In this document: piece after piece, positions 6,296 to 13,680 of the stretch
Layout of the letters: each line of letters starts with the position of its first letter
Numbering within the stretch: position 1 is the first letter of the stretch
From: an uncultured Thermomicrobiales bacterium
Lineage (GTDB): Bacteria > Chloroflexota > Chloroflexia > Thermomicrobiales > UBA6265
DNA length: 16,143 nt
Assembly: GCA_902806365.1 (NCBI GenBank)
Contig: CADCWJ010000163.1
Span: forward strand, 1 to 16,143
Direction of reading: 5' to 3'
The notes under the pieces: model-generated
What the model was told of the DNA's origin: nothing
The model's database searches: none
The model's input: the letters and a program-made list of their open reading frames with translations, nothing else
Translations under genes and position numbers: made by a program

Positions 6296-7294
6296 TCAGG
6301 CCCGGACGAACGCGCGCGGGAAACGTCGTTCGCTCGCGTTGGACGACGGGTCTCCGCCGGGTACGGGGATCATCCCGAGCAGGTCCCGCACCGTTTGACG
6401 GCTGTCCGCCCCCCGCATCCTGGCCCCTGGGCTGACGATGATCCGGTGCGCCAGGGTGGGCTCGGCGAGCAATTTGACATCGTCCGGGGTCACGTACGCC
6501 CGGCCCCGAATTCCGGCCCAGGCGCGGACCGAGTTGAAGAGTGCCAGGGAACCACGCGGGCTGGCACCGAGAAATACGTCGTCGTGATTTCGCGTGGCCT
6601 CGACCAGTGAGACGATGTACTCCCGGATCACCGGCGCGACGTGAACCGACTTGATGGCATCCTGCGCCGCAATCAGGGCCTGGACGGAAATCACCTGTTC
6701 CAGCGTATCGAGGGGATGACGGATATGCTGACGATCGAGCATCTCCAGTTCGCCATGCCGCCCCGGGTAGCCGATGGAGAGCCGGAGCAGGAATCTGTCG
6801 AGCTGGGCCTCGGGGAGCGGAAAGGTTCCCTCGAAGTCGATCGGATTTTCCGTGGCGAGAACGATGAACGGATGCGGCAACGGATGCGTCACCCCGTCGA
6901 TCGAGACTTGTGCCTCTTCCATCGCTTCCAGCAACGCCGCCTGGGTCTTGGGAGTGGCCCGGTTGATCTCGTCCGCCAGCACCATTTGGGACACGATCGG
7001 CCCCGGTCGAAACTCGAACGTGGCGTTCTGTTGATTGAAGATGTTGACGCCGGTGACATCGCTCGGGAGCAGATCCGGAGTGAACTGGATACGCTTGAAA
7101 CTGCTGCCGATGCTGCGCGCCACCGCCTTGGTCAGGACCGTTTTGCCGACACCGGGAACGTCTTCGATCAGCACATGCCCGCGACAAAGAAGCGCGACGA
7201 TGACCAACTCGACCTCCCGGCGCTTGCCGATGACCACGCGTTCGACGTTGTCCGTGATCGTCTGCACGAGCGCACGAATGTCGGGTGAATCCAT
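6296..7294 (-). CDS. moxR: MoxR-family AAA+ ATPase
   Basis: 332 residues, the usual MoxR length. Walker A is EDVPGVGKT (G48-T52), Walker B is MVLADEINRA (D108-E109), sensor 1 is in VLATENP (N140), and the MoxR-type PLPEAQLDRF follows with D156-R157. A C-terminal lid domain contains the sensor 2 region. MoxR ATPases act as chaperone-like remodelling machines in the cytoplasm, usually with partner proteins encoded next door, here DUF58 and the transglutaminase. The ATG at 7294 is preceded by AAGGAG (7312-7307) at a rather long 12-nt spacing. It is the first gene of a four-gene operon (moxR, DUF58, transglutaminase, sugar kinase) and is divergent from polA. Confidence 0.95.
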   Translation of the reverse strand: MDSPDIRALVQTITDNVERVVIGKRREVELVIVALLCRGHVLIEDVPGVGKTVLTKAVARSIGSSFKRIQFTPDLLPSDVTGVNIFNQQNATFEFRPGPIVSQMVLADEINRATPKTQAALLEAMEEAQVSIDGVTHPLPHPFIVLATENPIDFEGTFPLPEAQLDRFLLRLSIGYPGRHGELEMLDRQHIRHPLDTLEQVISVQALIAAQDAIKSVHVAPVIREYIVSLVEATRNHDDVFLGASPRGSLALFNSVRAWAGIRGRAYVTPDDVKLLAEPTLAHRIIVSPGARMRGADSRQTVRDLLGMIPVPGGDPSSNASERRFPRAFVRA

Positions 7295-7344
7295 GAAGGG
7301 CGAAGGCTCCTTGTCGACGATGTCGTTGGTGTGGGGGTGAACCG

Positions 7345-7362
7345 CGTCCGTCAGGACGGACG
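7345..7362 (-). repeat. Inverted repeat (hairpin) in the moxR leader
   Basis: Perfect arms CGTCCGTC and GACGGACG separated by AG; as RNA, a stem of about 7 bp. No T-run follows on either strand, so it is not an intrinsic terminator. It lies 51 nt upstream of the moxR ATG and could be an operator or an mRNA leader structure. Confidence 0.4.
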
Positions 7363-7538
7363 AAACGACAGGGACCGGGCGCGCCGCAAAGATTTCGCTT
7401 AAAGACCCCTATGGCTGACACGATAAGGCGATCCAGGGTCCGGGCTGCGGAGATCGCACAGGGAACTGATCCTGCAGGCCAAGTATAGCCAGTGGATTGA
7501 TTGGCGCGCTCCCGAGTCGCGGGAAGGGAATCGGCCGA

Positions 7539-7544
7539 TATACT
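7539..7544 (+). promoter_or_regulatory. Candidate -10 box for polA
   Basis: TATACT (5 of 6 to TATAAT) lies 37 nt before the polA GTG at 7582, which would give a 5' leader of about 30 nt. No good -35 is seen at 16-18 nt spacing, so this is only a suggestion. Confidence 0.3.
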
Positions 7545-7581
7545 CAAGTCAGGGAATGACCGCTCGTACTGGGAGATCGTG

Positions 7582-10347
7582 GTGACCAAGAGCAAGCAGC
7601 AGCCGAAACGCACCGTGGTTCTCGTGGACGGATATGGCTTGATCTTCCGCGCCTACCATGCCCTTCCCCCGTCGATGGCGACGGCCAGCGGCGAGCAGAC
7701 GAACGCGGTCTTTGGATTCACCGCCATGCTGCTGGACGTCCTCAATGCGCGTCGTCCGGATTACGTCGTGATTGCGCTCGAGAGCGGGAAGACATTCCGG
7801 CACGATCTGTTTGCCGACTACAAGGGTACGCGGGGGGACATGCCGGAGGATCTGCGCGGGCAGATCGGCCGCGTCACGCAACTCATCGCCACGCTCGGGA
7901 TACCCGTCGAGCAGCGTGAGCTCTACGAAGCGGACGACGTGATCGGGAGCCTTTCCAGGCGCCTGGCCGCCGACGGCATGCAGGTGGTGATCGTCACCGG
8001 GGACTCGGATCTGCTGCAGCTGGTCGACGAGAACGTTCTCGTGGCGCTGCCGGGCGTCAAAAGGTTCGGGGACGTTCGGGAGTACGATCCGGCAGCCGTC
8101 GTCGAGCGGTACGGGTTCGGGCCGGAGTTCGTGCCGGACTACAAGGGCCTTGTCGGCGACACGTCCGACAACATCCCCGGCGTCCCCGGGATCGGCGACA
8201 AGACCGCCAGGGCCCTGATCGCCGAATTCGGCTCACTCGAGGACATCATCCAACACCTCGACGATGTCACGCCCACTCGCGCCCGCAACGCCCTGACCGC
8301 GAATATCGAGATCGCCCGGCAAAGCAAGCACCTGGCGACTATCGTTCGCGATCTCGATATTTCGCTCGATCTCGAAGCGGCGCGCGTCGGCAACTACGAC
8401 CGGGACGAGGTGGCGGACCTGTTCCGCGAGCTCGAGTTTCGTTCGTTCCTGTCCCGGCTTCCGGACTCGCTGCACGCCGAACCATCCTCGCGAGAGGTGG
8501 TGCCGCTCGCCCCACCGAAAGCCACAGTCAAGACGATCGTGCGAACCGTCGAGGAGCTGGACCGCCTGCTCGTTCGCATCCGGGAGAGCGGCCAGCTCGC
8601 GATCGACGTCGAGACCACATCGACCGAGCCGCTCGCGGCGAAACTGGTCGGTATTGCGATGGCGGTCAGCGCCGAGGAGTCCTTTTACATCCCGGTCGGC
8701 CACCTCGACGGCGCACAACTCGAGCCCGACCTTGTCCGCTCCCGGCTCGATCCGGTGATTTCGAATTCCTCCATCAACAGATACACCCATCATGGAAAGT
8801 ACGATTACCACGTCCTCATCCGGCATGGATACAGCGCGGCACCGATCACGTTCGACACGATGATTGCGGCGTACCTCCTCGGCGCGTCGTCGTTGCGGCT
8901 CAAGGACCTGGCGTTCACCCGGCTCGGGATCGAGATGACCGAGATTGTCGAGCTGATCGGCACCGGCAAGAACCAGGCGACGATGGACACGATCGACATT
9001 GACCTCGCCGGCTCGTATGCCTGCGGAGATGTCGAAGCCACTTTCGGGCTGGTGGAACCCCTTCGCAAGAGCCTGACGGAACGGTCGCAGACCGATTTGC
9101 TGGAGCGCATCGAGCTCCCGCTGATCCCCGTTCTGCTCACGATGGAGCGGACCGGAGTCGCGATTGATCCCGGGGAGCTGGCCGACTTCTCGAAAGAGCT
9201 CGGTCAGCGGATCGGGGAGCTCCGAGCCCAGGTCGACCAAATGGCGGGCCGCCCGGTAAATCTGGGATCCAACAAGCAACTCGCCACGTTGCTCTTCGAG
9301 GAGTTGAAACTCAATTCCGGCAGAAAGACAAAGACCGGGTTCTCGGTCGATTCCGATGTCCTCGAAACCATCAGGGAGGAGCATCCGCTGGTCCCGATGA
9401 TTCTCGAATACCGGACGCTGGCAAAGTTGAAATCGACGTATGTCGATGCCCTCCCGGAGGCGGTCAATCCCGAGACCGGGCGGGTGCATACGTCCTACAA
9501 CCAGACCATCGCCGCGACCGGGCGCTTGTCTTCGGTCAACCCCAACCTGCAGAACATCCCGATCCGCACCGACGTAGGCCGCCGTGTGCGCGAAGCGTTC
9601 GTGGCCGACCGTCGACCCGACCATGCCGTCGTCCCCGATGCGACGTTCCTTGCGGCGGACTACTCGCAAATGGAGCTGCGAATCCTTGCCCACATGTCCG
9701 GCGAGCCGTTCCTGCTCGACGCCTTCCGAACGGGAGAGGACATCCACACCGCGACAGCTGCGCTCGTCAACGGTATCAGCGCGACAAAGGTCTCGCCGGA
9801 CCAGCGCCGGATCGCGAAGACGGTCAATTTCGGGATCATCTACGGCATGCAGGCATATGGCCTGTCCCGCGATACGGGGATGTCCCGAGCCGATGCCCAG
9901 GAGTTCATCACGGCATACTGGGCGCGCTTGCCCAAAGTGAAGGAGCTATTCGACACGATTCTTGCGGACGGCGCCAGGAACGGCTATGTCGAGACACTTT
10001 CGGGCCGCCGCCGCTACCTTCCGGAACTGACCTTGTCGAACGGTGCGCGGCGCCAGGCAGCGCAGCGAATGGCGATGAACATGCCCATCCAGGGCACGCA
10101 GGCCGACATTATCAAGCTGGCGATGATCCAACTCGACGCCCTCCTCAACTCCGACGCCTTGCCCGCCCGCATGGTGCTTCAGGTCCACGACGAGCTGGTG
10201 CTCGAAGTGTCGCTCGACGCCGTCGAACCGGTCGCCCGCATCGTCAAGAAGACGATGGAACAAGCGTTCACACTGGACGTTCCGGTCATCGTCGATCTCC
10301 GGGTGGGAAAGAACTGGCAGGACATGACGGAGCTGGAAATGCACTGA
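7582..10347 (+). CDS. polA: DNA polymerase I
   Basis: 921 residues, the usual PolA length; fills gaps and removes RNA primers during repair and lagging-strand synthesis. The start is the GTG at 7582, 6 nt after GGGAG (7571-7575), giving MTKSKQQPKRTVVLVDGYGL. Residues 1 to about 290 are the FEN1-like 5'-3' exonuclease (LVDGYG, YEADDVIG, VTGDSDLLQL, VGDTSDNIPGVPGIG). The 3'-5' exonuclease domain keeps all its acidic positions: D342 and E344 (IDVETTS), D in GKYDYH, and YxxxD in SYACGDVEAT, so proofreading looks active. The polymerase domain has motif A DYSQMELR (D693), motif B RRIAKTVNFGIIYG (K746) and motif C VHDE (D870). It is divergent from moxR and followed by fmdB and cysS, with an apparent new promoter between. 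Confidence 0.97.
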   Translation: MTKSKQQPKRTVVLVDGYGLIFRAYHALPPSMATASGEQTNAVFGFTAMLLDVLNARRPDYVVIALESGKTFRHDLFADYKGTRGDMPEDLRGQIGRVTQLIATLGIPVEQRELYEADDVIGSLSRRLAADGMQVVIVTGDSDLLQLVDENVLVALPGVKRFGDVREYDPAAVVERYGFGPEFVPDYKGLVGDTSDNIPGVPGIGDKTARALIAEFGSLEDIIQHLDDVTPTRARNALTANIEIARQSKHLATIVRDLDISLDLEAARVGNYDRDEVADLFRELEFRSFLSRLPDSLHAEPSSREVVPLAPPKATVKTIVRTVEELDRLLVRIRESGQLAIDVETTSTEPLAAKLVGIAMAVSAEESFYIPVGHLDGAQLEPDLVRSRLDPVISNSSINRYTHHGKYDYHVLIRHGYSAAPITFDTMIAAYLLGASSLRLKDLAFTRLGIEMTEIVELIGTGKNQATMDTIDIDLAGSYACGDVEATFGLVEPLRKSLTERSQTDLLERIELPLIPVLLTMERTGVAIDPGELADFSKELGQRIGELRAQVDQMAGRPVNLGSNKQLATLLFEELKLNSGRKTKTGFSVDSDVLETIREEHPLVPMILEYRTLAKLKSTYVDALPEAVNPETGRVHTSYNQTIAATGRLSSVNPNLQNIPIRTDVGRRVREAFVADRRPDHAVVPDATFLAADYSQMELRILAHMSGEPFLLDAFRTGEDIHTATAALVNGISATKVSPDQRRIAKTVNFGIIYGMQAYGLSRDTGMSRADAQEFITAYWARLPKVKELFDTILADGARNGYVETLSGRRRYLPELTLSNGARRQAAQRMAMNMPIQGTQADIIKLAMIQLDALLNSDALPARMVLQVHDELVLEVSLDAVEPVARIVKKTMEQAFTLDVPVIVDLRVGKNWQDMTELEMH

Positions 10348-10375
10348 TCCGACCCTGTCGACGCGAGCGTGACGG

Positions 10376-10405
10376 CTGACGCGACAGCGCGTTTGACGCT
10401 ACAAT
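10376..10405 (+). promoter_or_regulatory. Candidate promoter for fmdB-cysS-rlmB
   Basis: CTGACG (10376-10381, 4 of 6), an 18-nt spacer and TACAAT (10400-10405, 5 of 6). It lies in the 121-bp gap after polA and gives a leader of about 55 nt before fmdB. A 6-bp stem (CTGTCG 10355-10360 with CGACAG 10382-10387) overlaps the -35 but is not followed by a T-run, so I see no good terminator for polA. Confidence 0.45.
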
Positions 10406-10468
10406 CAGGGTGCGGCGGCGAAGCGAGGGGCCGTTCTTGACTACTGTTAAATCGGGGGTTCGAGGTTC

Positions 10469-10801
10469 ATGCCGACGTATGCGTATCGCGGTTCAACATG
10501 TGCTCATGAGTTCGAGACCGTACAAAAATTCACTGACGATCCATTGACCCAATGCATTATCTGTGGCGGTCCGGTGCGGAGAGTCGTGCAGCCGGTCGGC
10601 GTGGTGTTCAAGGGATCTGGCTGGTACATCAACGATAGTCGCACATCCGGCAAGTCCCCAAAGCCCACGTCAGGGAACGGCGAATCCGCCCCGGGGCCGG
10701 CGTCGGAAGCGTCGCCGGAAAGCGGCGAATCGAAGAAAGCCGATGGCGCGACCCCAGCGGCCAAGGAACCGGCGAAGAGCACCGCAAAGGCGGCCGACTG
10801 A
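10469..10801 (+). CDS. FmdB-family putative regulatory/zinc-ribbon protein
   Basis: 110 residues. The N-terminal 58 residues match the FmdB zinc-ribbon family (MPTYAYR, HEFE, PVGVVFKGSGWYINDSR), small proteins of unclear function once proposed to be regulators. The family normally has two CxxC knuckles. Here the second is intact (C29-x2-C32), but the first reads GSTC, with Gly8 in place of the first cysteine and only C11 left. Residues 59-110 are a low-complexity Pro/Ala/Glu/Lys tail, probably disordered. The ATG at 10469 has GAGG only 3 nt upstream and GGGGG 10 nt upstream, an unremarkable ribosome site. It is probably first in a run with cysS, although 172 bp separate the two. Function not assigned. 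Confidence 0.88.
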   Translation: MPTYAYRGSTCAHEFETVQKFTDDPLTQCIICGGPVRRVVQPVGVVFKGSGWYINDSRTSGKSPKPTSGNGESAPGPASEASPESGESKKADGATPAAKEPAKSTAKAAD

Positions 10802-10973
10802 ACTCCACGGCGGAGGAGTGGCCCCCTCGATCGCGTTCCGCCATCGCCGGGCATCGGGCCCGCAGCGACGCCTCGGTCTGCGTCACACCATGACGTCGGC
10901 TACAAGAAAAAGCGTTACAGTTTACGGCGCGTCGAAAACTGCCGATGAGTTTCGGACAGTCGAGGAGCCCCAG
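10802..10973 (+). other. fmdB-cysS gap with the cysS ribosome binding site
   Basis: 172 bp. The frame of cysS stays open through it, but the residues do not resemble CysRS. The deciding feature is GAGGAG at 10962-10967, 6 nt before a GTG at 10974, a far better start than the ATG at 10890, which has no ribosome site. A locally A-rich stretch (about 10901-10945) contains TACAGT (10916-10921) that could be a secondary -10 box, without a clear -35. No T-box leader motifs are seen. Confidence 0.6.
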
Positions 10974-12428
10974 GTGACCGCATCTCGCGGAGATCAGTCC
11001 GGATTGCGCATTTACGACTCGCTCTTGCGATCCAAGCGTCCATTTCAGCCAATTCAGGATGGCCATGTCGGCATGTACGTCTGTGGCGTCACGGTGTACG
11101 ACGATGCCCACATCGGCCATGGCATGTCGTCCATCATCTTCGATGTGATCCGGCGCTACCTGCTGCACCTCGGGTACCAGGTGACCTACGCGCAGAACTT
11201 CACCGATATCGACGATCGCATCATTGCGCAGGCGAACGCGGCCGGCGTTTCGGTCGATGAGTTCACCGAGCGCTTGATCACTGACTGGTCACGGGAAACC
11301 GAGGCCCTGAACATTCTCCCCGCGACGGTGAACCCGCGCGCCACGCGGGAGATCCCTGGAATCGTCGCGATGATCGCATCGCTCATCGAGAAGGGCCACG
11401 CCTACGTATCGGCCGGCGATGTCTATTTCCGTGTCCGGTCGTTCGCTGGCTACGGCAAGCTCTCGCACCGGGCCGTTGACGACCTCCTGGCAGGGACCCG
11501 GGTGAATGTGATCGAGACCAAGGAGGATCCGCTCGACTTCGCCCTCTGGAAGGCGGCGAAACCCGGGGAGCCCAGCTGGCCCAGCCCCTGGAGCGACGGT
11601 CGGCCTGGTTGGCACATCGAATGCTCGGCAATGTGCTTGCGTCACCTCGACGGCATCGTCGATATTCACGGCGGGGGCCGCGACCTGATCTTTCCTCACC
11701 ACGAGAACGAGATCGCCCAATCGGAGGCGTTCGCGGGACACGCTCCATATGCGCGGTTCTGGCTGCACAACGGCATGCTCCAGCTCAACGGCGAGAAGAT
11801 GTCGAAGTCGCTTGGGAACATCATCCCGCTTCGAGAGATCATTGCGCGAGGGCGGGCGGCGGCGTTCCGGGTCCAGGTGTTGCAGACCCATTACCGCTCA
11901 CCACTGAACTTCACCTGGCCCGGGCTGGATGCAGCCGAAACGGGGCTCGCGCGCCTGCGGGCGGCGTTCGCTCCAGTTGGCGGTGATACCGCCTTGGAAA
12001 ACACGTCGGCGGATGAACGCTCGGTCGCCGAACTGGCCGGCGAGGTCAGCGCGCGATTCCACGAGGCCATGCTTGACGATTTCGACACTCCATCGGCGTT
12101 GGCCTCTCTTTTCGAACTCGGCCGCGCGATCAATCGTGCCAAGGCGCAAAGGGCCGTGAGGGCAGAGATCGAGACCGCGCAGGCCACGCTCGTCGAACTG
12201 GCCGGCATCCTTGGTATTGACGTGTCCGCCGCCGAGGATTCATCGGTCGAAGACGCCGCGCCGTTCATCGATCTCCTGGTGCAGGTGCGAGAGGAGCTAC
12301 GCGCGGACCGGCAGTTCGCAATGGCCGACCTGATCCGCTCGAATCTGCTCGAAAAAGGAATAGTCCTTGAAGACAATCCAGCCGGAACGGCGTGGAAGCG
12401 GCGGCGCGACCGTGCCGGCCGGGCTTAG
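10974..12428 (+). CDS. cysS: Cysteinyl-tRNA synthetase
   Basis: 484 residues from the GTG at 10974. Class I synthetase that charges tRNA-Cys in the cytoplasm. The start matches the family (LRIYDSLLRSKRPFQPIQDG), with a 9-residue leader. HIGH is at 46-49 and KMSKS at 275-279. The zinc ligands that select cysteine are all present at the E. coli-equivalent places: C37 (YVCGVTVYD), C217 (HIECSAM), H242 and E246 (FPHHENE). The anticodon-binding helical part follows, ending in IRSNLLEKGIVLEDNPAGTAWKRR. The stop overlaps the next gene's start by 62 nt, so cysS and rlmB are transcribed together; cysS-rlmB adjacency is also known in Firmicutes. Confidence 0.96.
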   Translation: MTASRGDQSGLRIYDSLLRSKRPFQPIQDGHVGMYVCGVTVYDDAHIGHGMSSIIFDVIRRYLLHLGYQVTYAQNFTDIDDRIIAQANAAGVSVDEFTERLITDWSRETEALNILPATVNPRATREIPGIVAMIASLIEKGHAYVSAGDVYFRVRSFAGYGKLSHRAVDDLLAGTRVNVIETKEDPLDFALWKAAKPGEPSWPSPWSDGRPGWHIECSAMCLRHLDGIVDIHGGGRDLIFPHHENEIAQSEAFAGHAPYARFWLHNGMLQLNGEKMSKSLGNIIPLREIIARGRAAAFRVQVLQTHYRSPLNFTWPGLDAAETGLARLRAAFAPVGGDTALENTSADERSVAELAGEVSARFHEAMLDDFDTPSALASLFELGRAINRAKAQRAVRAEIETAQATLVELAGILGIDVSAAEDSSVEDAAPFIDLLVQVREELRADRQFAMADLIRSNLLEKGIVLEDNPAGTAWKRRRDRAGRA

Positions 12429-13419
12429 GGATCGCTCCGGTCCGCGACCACCACGCCGAGGCGGAACCGAGCGACCCGATCAACCCTTCAGGACGCCACG
12501 ACGCAAGCCATCGTCGGGAGGGGACAGGCCGGGACCGCCCAGCCGCGGTTCCCGGCCTCCTGGCCGAGCCCGCCGACCGGAAGGAGCTCGCCCGGGCGCA
12601 GGCGGAAGCCCGCCTGACGAACGCCGGGGCCGGGGCCGGAGGGACGCTCGACCGGACGACAAACCGTTCCGGATCAAGGGCGAGCTGCTGTTTGGCCGCA
12701 ACGCGATCCTGGAAACTCTCCGTTCGTCCCGCCGGCGTGGGACGCGGCTGTGGGTTGCGGAAGGCATGCGCGAGGATACGCGGGTCGACGAGATAGTCGC
12801 GCTTGCGAAAGCGAACGAAGTGCTCATCGAAATGGTCCCGCGAACACTTCTCGACGATATGGAGCCCGACGTCAACCATCAGGGTGTGCTCCTTGAAGTC
12901 CCCGAGTTCCCTTACGCCGATCTGGAAGATGTCATCGAGCGAGACGGTACGGTGCTTGTTCTCGATCACCTGGTTGATCCCCAGAACGTCGGAACCCTGC
13001 TCCGCGCTGGCGAAGCCGCAGGGATAGCCGGTGCGGTCATTCCGTCCGACCGGTCCGCAAGTATTTCGCCGTCGGTCGTCAACTCGTCGTCCGGTGCGGT
13101 CGAGCACATCGACGTTGCACTGGTTGCTAATCTCGGCCGGGCCCTGGACAAGCTCGAACAGTCCGGACGCTGGATCGTCGGGCTCGATGGCGGCGATGAC
13201 GCTCTCGACCTCTTCTCGGCCGATGTTCCGATGCCGGTGGCTCTTGTTGTTGGATCCGAGGGAAGCGGGCTCACCGCGAACATCCGCAAGCGGTGCCAAA
13301 TCCTCGTCCGGCTACCAATGCATGGACACGTGTCGTCGCTCAACGCGGCCACGGCGGGTTCAATCGCACTTTTCGACATCGTTCGCCGCCAAAATGCCGA
13401 ACTGCCTACCGAAAACTGA
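12367..13419 (+). CDS. rlmB: SpoU/TrmH-family RNA 2'-O-methyltransferase (RlmB-like)
   Basis: 350 residues from a TTG at 12367, preceded by AAGGAA (12355-12360) at 6 nt; the start lies inside cysS (62-nt overlap). A GTG at 12412 is an alternative with a poorer ribosome site. The family places a ribose methyl from S-adenosylmethionine on 23S rRNA; RlmB itself modifies a guanosine. Residues about 106-180 are the L7Ae-like substrate-binding domain (LLFGRNAILETL). The SPOUT knot motifs follow: N207-V-G with R213, GSEGSGL (from G296), and LPMHGHVSSLNAATAG (L316 on; S324-L325-N326). Residues 1 to about 100 are a Pro/Arg/Gly/Ser-rich basic, probably disordered extension; comparable tails occur in actinobacterial homologues. 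The exact rRNA target is inferred. Confidence 0.9.
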   Translation: MKTIQPERRGSGGATVPAGLRDRSGPRPPRRGGTERPDQPFRTPRRKPSSGGDRPGPPSRGSRPPGRARRPEGARPGAGGSPPDERRGRGRRDARPDDKPFRIKGELLFGRNAILETLRSSRRRGTRLWVAEGMREDTRVDEIVALAKANEVLIEMVPRTLLDDMEPDVNHQGVLLEVPEFPYADLEDVIERDGTVLVLDHLVDPQNVGTLLRAGEAAGIAGAVIPSDRSASISPSVVNSSSGAVEHIDVALVANLGRALDKLEQSGRWIVGLDGGDDALDLFSADVPMPVALVVGSEGSGLTANIRKRCQILVRLPMHGHVSSLNAATAGSIALFDIVRRQNAELPTEN

Positions 13420-13568
13420 CAGAACACTCCCCTCCCGCTCGCGATGCTGGCGAACGCCAGGTGCAGCGCATATGTGTCGCGGGAAGCGTGACCCACTCAT
13501 GTCCTTTGCGTTGGCGCCAGGTTGCCCTACCCCTCGCGCGGCTTCGTTGCGTCCAGCCACACTGTTTG

Positions 13569-13597
13569 TTGACACCAAGTCACCATGACGCTAGAGT
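13569..13597 (+). promoter_or_regulatory. Sigma-70-type promoter for the amidase gene
   Basis: Perfect -35 TTGACA (13569-13574), a 17-nt spacer, and TAGAGT (13592-13597, 4 of 6 to TATAAT). The predicted start is about 13603-13605, giving a leader of about 77 nt to the first candidate start codon. Confidence 0.65.
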
Positions 13598-13607
13598 GTA
13601 CGTACAC
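13596..13607. promoter_or_regulatory. Candidate operator: 12-bp palindrome over the amidase start site
   Basis: GTGTACGTACAC is a perfect palindrome overlapping the last two bases of the -10 box and the predicted transcription start. This is a typical place for a repressor of the GntR/TetR/MerR kind to block RNA polymerase. No regulator gene is present nearby, and a 12-bp palindrome can arise by chance. Confidence 0.4.
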
Positions 13608-13649
13608 CACCGCAGGGCTGCCACGTTGCCGCTTGTGACGTCCCGATGT

Positions 13650-13680
13650 TCCGGCCCTGCGTCATCCACCGGGGGCCGGA
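13650..13680 (+). promoter_or_regulatory. Stem-loop in the amidase mRNA leader
   Basis: TCCGGCCC (13650-13657) pairs with GGGCCGGA (13673-13680), an 8-bp stem with a 15-nt loop. It ends directly before the TTG at 13681 and buries the only purine-rich stretch (GGGGG, 13671-13675) that could serve as its ribosome site. No T-run follows, so it is unlikely to be a terminator. Confidence 0.4.

Larger units (their letters stand above)
7295..7581. other. Divergent moxR/polA intergenic region
   Basis: 287 bp between the two starts. It should hold promoters for both directions, but neither is strong to the eye. It contains a perfect inverted repeat CGTCCGTC-AG-GACGGACG (7345-7362) in the moxR leader, and TATAC/T-like -10 sequences near 7483-7488 (minus strand) and 7539-7544 (plus strand). 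An in-frame extension of polA from a TTG at 7501 is possible, but its residues do not resemble PolA and the later GTG has a better ribosome site. Confidence 0.5.
13420..13680. other. rlmB-amidase intergenic region
   Basis: 261 bp with no convincing gene; the open frames across it are short and unlike known proteins. It holds a small palindrome CTGGCG-AA-CGCCAG (13447-13460) after rlmB without a T-run, a good promoter (13569-13597), a 12-bp palindrome over the start site (13596-13607) and a GC-rich stem-loop (13650-13680) just before the amidase. Confidence 0.6.

Noticed and set aside
5703..7613. 636-residue open frame on the minus strand across moxR and DUF58
   Set aside because: It is the +1 shadow of two clearly recognised genes; its composition (Arg/Gly/Pro/His-rich) is typical of out-of-frame GC-rich sequence and it has no domain.
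8233..9747. 504-residue open frame antisense to polA
   Set aside because: Shadow of a well-supported polA gene; no recognisable motifs or ribosome site.
10393..10398. TTGACG as a -35 box for fmdB
   Set aside because: Nothing like a -10 box lies 15-19 nt downstream; the CTGACG/TACAAT pair fits better.
10802..10973. T-box leader upstream of cysS
   Set aside because: No T-box consensus, specifier stem or terminator/antiterminator pair could be recognised.
12265..13299. 344-residue open frame antisense to cysS/rlmB
   Set aside because: Shadow of rlmB; no family resemblance.
13447..13460. CTGGCG-AA-CGCCAG as a terminator for rlmB
   Set aside because: The stem is short and has no T-run after it.
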